The position numbers were made by a program, and so were the translations under genes. Positions 58,266 to 64,000 of a DNA stretch of 64,000 bases are shown here, piece after piece (within the stretch, counting starts at the first letter, position 1; each line of letters begins with the position of its first letter). The DNA comes from Papilionanthe hookeriana x Papilionanthe teres (Eukaryota > Streptophyta > Magnoliopsida > Asparagales > Orchidaceae), in contig CM040423.1 of assembly GCA_022702705.1 (NCBI GenBank), positions 42,190,070 to 42,254,069 of the forward strand, written 5' to 3'. The notes beneath the pieces were generated by a model. The model was not told where the DNA came from and ran no database searches. It saw nothing but the letters and a program-made list of their open reading frames with translations.

Positions 58266-59700
58266 ATGGCGAATAACTTAAACAATCAAAACGAAAATAT
58301 ATCAAGACCTTTAAGAGATTATGCTAATCCAACAACGGATGAAATTCACTTAACTATCCAAAATCCGGATGTTGTTGCTAATTCATTTGATCTTAAACCT
58401 GTTATTATCCAAATGGTATAGAATAATTAATTTAGAGGAACACCTAATGAAGATCCTAACTTACATCTCGCTAGTTTTCTAAAATTGTGTGCTACCTTTA
58501 AATACAATGGAGTGTCAAACGATGTTGTTAGGCTTAGACTTTTTTTCTTTTTCATTAAGGGATAAGGCTAAGGCGTGGTTAAATTTGTTAGCACTTGGAT
58601 CTATCAGAACTTAGGGAGAGCTTTCACAAAAGTTTCTGTCAAAATATTTCTATTCTTCAAAAACTGCTAAACTGAGGAATGATATCACATCTTTTAGTCA
58701 GTTTGACGAAGAATCCATATATGAAGCCTGGGAAATATTCAAAGATCTTCTGAGAAAGTGTCCACATCACGCTTTACCAGACTGGTTAATAATTCAAACA
58801 TTTTATAATGGATTAGTGGGATCTTTAAGATCGATTATCGATGCTGCTGCTGGTGGATCATTAATGTCTAAACCTTTTGATGAAGCATATTTGTTAATTG
58901 AAGAGATGACTACAAATAATTTTCAATGGCCCTCTAAGCGAGTAAATCCTAAAGGAGTAGCTAGTATTCATGGTTGCTGCACTTTCTAAGAAAATAAATC
59001 AATATAGAATGAATTATTCTCCAACACCCCCAGTGTTAGAATAAAATTCATCAGGACAGATGATAGACACTCAAACACTTTATGAACCTTGAATGTCATA
59101 AATAACAAAGTCAATAATCCTTATTCAAATTATTATAATCCTAGTTAGATGAATCGCCCAAACTTCAATTGGAATAACACCAAGGTTGTTGTTAACCCGC
59201 AATGGGAAAACAATCCTATGAATCCAATTGGAAATCCGAACAACTAAGGAAATACCAATTATAGACCTTCTTATCCTCCTGATTTTGATAGTAACCACCA
59301 ATTTAAAGAAAAGAAGTAGTCTACTGAAGAAATGATTCTGAATATGGGTAATCAAATTTAAGCTCAAAATGATGCGATGAAGAACATTGAGAATCAATTG
59401 AGACGTATATTTTTTGCGCTTAATAATAAACCTTCTGAAAAATCTTCCTAGCAATGTTAAGATCAACCCAAAAGATTAAAACAAGGAGCAAATTAAGGCT
59501 ATTCAATTAAGGAGTGGAAAAGAATTGGAACCAAGAGTTCAAAAAGAAGTTGAAGTTGAAAGAGAGGAAGTGAATATTGAGAAAGGTTCTAATAGGATAT
59601 ATCCAGATGAATATCCGCTTGAACCAATGAAGATAACTATTGAAAAACCACCTCCACCTTTTACTCAAAGACTAAAGAAATAGAACAGGGATAATAGATT
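58266..59700 (+). pseudogene. Athila gag relic
   Basis: ATG at 58266 opens MANNLNNQNENISRPLRDYA, followed by further gag motifs (LKPVIIQMV, EDPNLHLASFLKLC, SFSQFDEESIYEAWE-like, IIDAAAGG). This is the capsid precursor of Athila-lineage Ty3/gypsy elements. A CAG-to-TAG type stop lies at 58419-58421, a T-run near 58.54 kb shifts the frame, and more stops follow near 59.04-59.46 kb. It cannot make a full Gag. Frames on the opposite strand, such as 59125-59466, are shadows. Confidence 0.85.
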
Positions 59701-59710
59701 TGTAAAGTTT

Positions 59711-60259
59711 TTGGAAATTCTTAAGAAACTAACAATTAATATTTCCTTTGTTGAAGCATTAGAGCAGATGCCTGATTATGCAAAGTTTATAAAGGATATT
59801 CTTAAAAAGAAGAGAAAGTTCAAAGACCACGAGACTGTTGCACTTAGCAGTGAGTGTAGTGCAATTATTCAGAAGAAGCTTCGTGAAAAACTTAAAGACC
59901 CAAGAAGATTTACTATCCCGTGTGCTATAGGTGAGAAAATTTTCGGAAGAGCTTTATGTGATCTTGGAGCTAGTATTAATCTTATGCCTTTATCAATTTT
60001 CAAAAGATTGGGAATAGAAGAAATTTCACCTACATCTGTGACTCTTCAATTGGCTGATTGTTCTATCACTTATCCTAAAGAAGTTATGGAAGATGTATTA
60101 GTGAAGGTGGATAAATTTATCTTTCCTGTGGATTTTATTATATTAAATATGGAGGAAGATAAAGAAATTCCAATTAGTTTGGGAAGATCATTCCTTGCTA
60201 CTGGGAGAGCTATGATAGATGTTCAAAAAGGAGAATTAACTATGAGAATTAATGATTAA
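59711..60259 (+). pseudogene. Athila protease region
   Basis: The longest surviving frame of the element, 182 codons. It contains the retropepsin-like active-site segment ALCDLGASINLMP (D-L-G-A-S) near residues 80-92 and the downstream flap/IPISLGRSFLATG segment typical of Athila protease. It follows gag and precedes the RT start, as in gag-pol. The domain itself is open, but it is isolated from a working Gag and RT. Confidence 0.8.
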
Positions 60260-60379
60260 GAGGTAACTTTCAATATTTTGAAATCTATGAAATACCCTTC
60301 CACTGAAAAAGATGATGAGTGCTTTCGAATGGAAATCTGCGATTATTTGAGATAAGATCATTTTAAAGAAGTATTTGAA

Positions 60380-60930
60380 GAAAATTTGGAATGTGAGGAT
60401 GAAAATGAAATTGAATGTGAAGATGATTTGGATGATATGAAGAATGAAAAGTTAGAATTTGTTCAGGAAAGATTTGAAAGATTGGATACTATGGAAAATG
60501 GAGATAAAAGTTTAATTTCATCAATTATTAAACCCCCTGAACTTGAGCTGAAAATTCTCCCTGATCATTTGAAGTACATGTTTTTAGGAGAATCATCTAC
60601 CTTCCCAGTCATTGTATCTTCGAATTTAAATGAATATCAAGAACAAAAATTAATGGACGCCTTAAAAAGATACAAAAAGGCTTTTGGTTGGTTCATGCTG
60701 ATATTAAAGCAATCAATCCATTGATCTGTATGCACACAATTTAGTTAAATGAACAACATAAACTTAGTGTTGATCCACAAAGGAGACTGATCCCAATAAT
60801 GAAAGAAGTGGTTAAGAAAGAAATTTTAAAGTGGTTAGATGCTGGAATTATATATCCTATTTCTTATAGTGTTTGGGTAAGCCCAATTCATTGTGTTCCT
60901 AAGAAAGGAGGAGTAACTGTTGAAAAGAAG
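60380..60930 (+). pseudogene. Athila reverse transcriptase, N-terminal stub
   Basis: After the frame at 60386-60724 (PPELELKILPDHLKYMFLGE) the translation continues, with stops, into EVVKKEILKWLDAGIIYPIS and CVPKKGG, the start of the Ty3/gypsy RT. It breaks at about 60930, before the catalytic YxDD box. RNase H, integrase and the 3' LTR are absent. Confidence 0.85.
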
Positions 60931-61351
60931 GAAGTACAATATCACCAAATATAAGCATTAAAAGTATGTGAAAAAAATAAATATTTTTTTGGTCAATAGG
61001 TTGATGCAACTCCAATGACGGACAAAATTAGAGAGAGTCGTCTTAAATGGTTTGGTAACATTACACGTCGGTCATCTGATGATCTGATTAGGAGAGTAGT
61101 TGTTTTTTATTCAACTTGTGTTAAGAAAGGCAGATGTAGAACTAGAAAGACTTGGGCATATTGTAAAATATTACCATAATTTATTAGAATTAAATGAAAA
61201 TAAGACACGCAATGGAGAAAAAGGATTCATGTAGCCAACCCACTTAGTGGGATAACGGTTTGTTGTTGTTGTTGTATTAGTAATGGTATTGAAATCACCA
61301 CCAACCGCCCAAGGGGGATCAAGTGAGTTAGAAAACTATTTCATATAATAT
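60931..61351 (+). mobile_element. Inverted LTR stub plus LINE 3' end
   Basis: 60931-60983 repeats, in the orientation seen in units 1 and 2, the last 50 bp of the inverted solo LTR (AATATCACCAAATATAAGC). Then comes the same LINE C-terminus (ADKIRESRLKWFG near 61.02-61.06 kb), the TTG tail at about 61259-61276 and the minus-strand endonuclease sliver to 61351. Homology with units 1 and 2 stops there. Confidence 0.8.
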
Positions 61352-62295
61352 GACAAAGATAAACACCCAATCCAAGTAAGAGTCATGCACGCAAGAGCAT
61401 GCAATGCTAAAATTATTATAGGAATATATAGTGTTAAGAATTTGTTGATGATAATGCATAATTTTAACTTTTAAAAAAAGTCCCCAAAGTATCTAAATTT
61501 TGTTAACTTCATCGTAAAAAAAATTGTGAAAGCCAAGGGCCATATTATAAATTTTACATAAATTTTTTATTCTATTCATAGTAGAATGGGAGCCAAGCCT
61601 CCTAAAATAAAAAAGAGTTCCATTTTATACCCTTCATTAAAAGAGAAAAGTTCAATGAAATCACTATCCACAAGTATATGTGTGGAAATTATCACTAAGC
61701 TCTCCTTTTCTTTCTATGTTATCCTTTGTCCTCATTAAAAAAGATATTTGTTAGATGGTAGAAAATCTCAACCAATATGAGAAAGACAACATTCAAATTG
61801 TCCAAAGTTACTTATGATCCCATTCTATGTTTGAAGAGAATTGTGGTATTCATCATACATTTGATAATAATATATATCATCTTCAAAAAATAAGTGTGGA
61901 GATATTCATCTAGTTGAGTGAGATCAGCATATGATTGCTAGTCTTGCACAAAATATTGGTTACAACACATGTTAATTCTTCCACAGTAATTGCGAACAAA
62001 TCGGACGATAAAAGACATTTTTTTATGAGCCCATAAATAAGAGTTAAATTGGTCATCTTTAATTTAATAATTTATGATTTGTTGTAGAAATTCCATTACT
62101 TTACAAGAGGTTCTATAAAAAGTGGAACTTATATATAATTTAGTTGTCACTAGTATCCGCCCAACCCCCCGACAAAACAAAAAATAATAATAATAATTTG
62201 GATATTTTTCATTAAATTTGAAAGAAATTACATTCCCGGGCCCGATGAAAGTAAAAAGAGTAAATAAATGTGGATAACGTCATAATTTGGGATCT
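61352..62295. other. Intergenic spacer before NPF4
   Basis: AT-rich. No gene, foldback palindrome, copia or CACTA-like sequence is seen, in contrast with units 1-3. Confidence 0.5.
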
Positions 62296-62300
62296 AACAG

Positions 62301-62308
62301 TTTAAATA
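62301..62308 (+). promoter_or_regulatory. Candidate TATA box of NPF4
   Basis: TTTAAATA lies 71 bp before the ATG at 62372 and only 4 bp before the in-frame ATG at 62312. If this is the TATA box, the upstream ATG precedes the transcription start, which favours 62372. Confidence 0.4.
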
Positions 62309-62371
62309 CCGATGGAACGATCTTCTTCATTGCCCCAAACCTCATTAGTTTCTGCTTTCACTTCCTCTGCA

Positions 62372-64000
62372 ATGGCGGATGAGGAAAGGTGCAGCAAAAG
62401 AGAGGAGGAGTACACAAAGGATGGAACAGTGGATCTGAAGGGCCGACCATGTCGTCGAGCAAAAGGAGGCAGATGGGCTGCATGCTCCTTCATTCTCGGT
62501 ATATTCAATCATTGCTGAACTAAAAATTACGAAGACTAAATTTCTATATATTATATTAGCTTGCAATCAACATGGCTAAAGTTTTATTTTTTATTTTTTC
62601 TTTTTTCAAAATTTGCAGTTTCTGAAGCTTTAGAGAGATTAGCTTATTATGGTATCGCATCAAATCTGATTCTGTACCTTACAGATGTGCTCCATCAGGG
62701 CACTGTAGCTTCCTCAAATAATGTCACGAACTGGATGGGCACTGTAATGATGACACCTATTTTAGCTGCTTTCATTGCAGACGCTTATCTTGGTCGATAC
62801 TGGACATGCATAATCTCCTTTGTCATCTACTTCCTGGTACTAACTACGTACTCCATCTGGGAGTACTCCCAAACCCCATCATGATTTATTATTATATATA
62901 ATAGGTTAGATTAATAACACATTATATGCATGAATGAATCAACTATGGCAGGGCATGAGCCTTCTGATTCTGACAGCCTCGCTCCCCGCTCTCCGACCAC
63001 CACCTTGCCGTCCATCCAACGTTAAAGGCTGCAAAAATCTGACGCAGCGGTTTCAGATCACCCTCTTCTATTGCGCGCTCTATACTATTGCTTTTGGGGT
63101 GGCAGGATCGAAGGCCAACTGCGTGGCCTTAGGTGCCGAACAATTTGATAATTTTGAATCCAAGGAACGGGCCCAAAAGATGTCATTTTTTAACTGGAGG
63201 GCCTTTGCCATCTCCCTCGGGAACCTCTTCGCCACCATCGTGCTCATATACATCGAGAGTAATGTGAGTTGGTTACTTGGATATGCCATAGCAGCAGCAG
63301 CTTTGGCCATTTCGATACTCTTCTTCATTCTCGGCACTCCTCTTTATAGGCACAAGGTTCCTTCTGGTAGCCCCTTCACGAGAATAGCACAAGTCTTGGT
63401 GGCAGCAACCAGAAAATGGCGGGTACCCCTTCCTGATCAAGATTCCATTAACGTTCTCCATGAACTCGACCCAGAGCTGCATTTGAAGCAGAATAAGAAC
63501 AGAAATAATCAGACAATATTTTCATTAACTCTAAAATTCTTTGATAAAGCCGCTGTAGAAACTAAGAGCAGCAACGGCAGCTCCTCAGATAGTCCATGGA
63601 AGTTGTGTCCTGTTTCTCAGGTGGAGGAGACGAAGCAAATCTTTAGGTTATTCCCAATCTTTATCGTTACGATAATGCCGAGTGTGATGGTGGCTCAAGT
63701 GCTCACTCTATTCATCAAACAAGGAACAACCTTAGATCAAACCCTGCCGTGGACTCACTTCAAATTACCTCCAGCCAATCTCTCTGCAGTCTTCATCCTC
63801 TCCATCTTAGTAGGCGCTGCAGCCTACGATCGATTCTTCGTGCCAGTGGCCAGCAAGCATAACAACAATCCTCGCGGTTTCACGTTCTTACAGAGGATTG
63901 GAATTGGGTTAGCTATGCATATCATTATCATGCTGGGCGCATCATTAGTAGAGAGATGGAGGTTGAGTAGAGCGAGATCCCTTGAGCTTATTCATCAGAA
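62372..64000 (+). CDS. NPF4: NRT1/PTR-family transporter, partial at window end
   Basis: Exon 1 62372-62498, exon 2 62619-62836 (218 bp, as in NPF1-3), exon 3 from 62952, open to the window edge. GT-AG introns have the same phases as the paralogues. The start at 62372 (MADEERCSKREEEYTKDG) aligns with the other copies; an in-frame ATG at 62312 would add 20 residues but lies next to the TATA box. Motifs are DGTVDLKGRP, the canonical TM1 EALER (ExxER) at residues 45-49, LAAFIADAYLGRYW, GSKANC (the conserved Lys kept, the usual Pro lost), LGAEQFD, FFNWRAFAISLGNL and FDKAAV. The central loop is about 16 residues longer than in NPF1-3 and carries an HELDPELHLK segment close to typical NPF5 proteins. 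It is clearly diverged from the other three and lacks their upstream foldback. Proton-coupled transport is inferred; the substrate is unknown. Confidence 0.88.

Noticed and set aside
59125..59466. 113-codon minus-strand frame
   Set aside because: Shadow of the Athila gag relic on the opposite strand.
62312..62371. Upstream start codon for NPF4
   Set aside because: It is in frame, but it sits 4 bp after the TATA-like box and the extra 20 residues have no counterpart in the paralogues.

Overview
The window is plant nuclear DNA, almost certainly from an angiosperm. Evidence: spliced NPF (NRT1/PTR) transporter genes with short GT-AG introns, Ty1/copia and Athila-type Ty3/gypsy relics, plant LINE 3' ends with (TTG)n tails, a tRNA-derived SINE and CACTA-like ends. 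The species cannot be told from the sequence. Cellular coding content is low: one tandem family of NPF transporters accounts for all of it. No bacterial-type operon, CRISPR array, rRNA or genuine tRNA gene was seen.

Layout. 1-14.17 kb: non-coding, repeat-rich DNA that reads as two direct copies (about 1.4-8.96 kb and 9.0-14.17 kb) of one large LTR-like family, called family X here. Each copy has a TATA-type promoter, a C-rich leader, internal minisatellites and a terminal GGCGACYCC motif resembling a primer-binding site. Two more family X segments lie on the minus strand (14.4-16.4 kb and 30.17-34.5 kb). 14.19-29.53 kb is unit 1 of a segmental duplication: family X fragment, LINE split by a solo Athila-like LTR, dead copia, CACTA-like end, foldback element, NPF gene 1, SINE, 48/97-bp minisatellite, CACTA-like end. 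32.29-45.09 kb is unit 2, with the same order up to NPF gene 2, which is decaying. 45.10-45.25 kb is the last-exon stump of a lost NPF gene. 45.4-56.39 kb is unit 3: copia, CACTA-like end, foldback, NPF gene 3, SINE, minisatellite, CACTA-like end. 56.40-60.93 kb is a truncated Athila element. 60.93-61.35 kb is another LINE 3' end. 62.37 kb to the window edge is NPF gene 4, an older paralogue cut by the window.

How the genes relate. NPF1 and NPF3 have intact open frames (566 codons in three exons). NPF2 has lost its last splice acceptor and its C-terminus. NPF4 is open to the window end and keeps the canonical ExxER motif that the other three have changed to DxxER. NPF1 is a mosaic: its 5' half matches NPF2 and its 3' half matches NPF3. 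Genes 1-3 carry the same 352-bp foldback palindrome a few hundred bases upstream of the start codon; gene 4 does not. Substrate cannot be deduced; the sequences look NPF5-like (peptide/nitrate transporter superfamily).

Limits: all comparisons were made by eye, without alignment software. Borders of mobile elements are approximate unless a motif is named, and identity percentages are not given because they were not computed.
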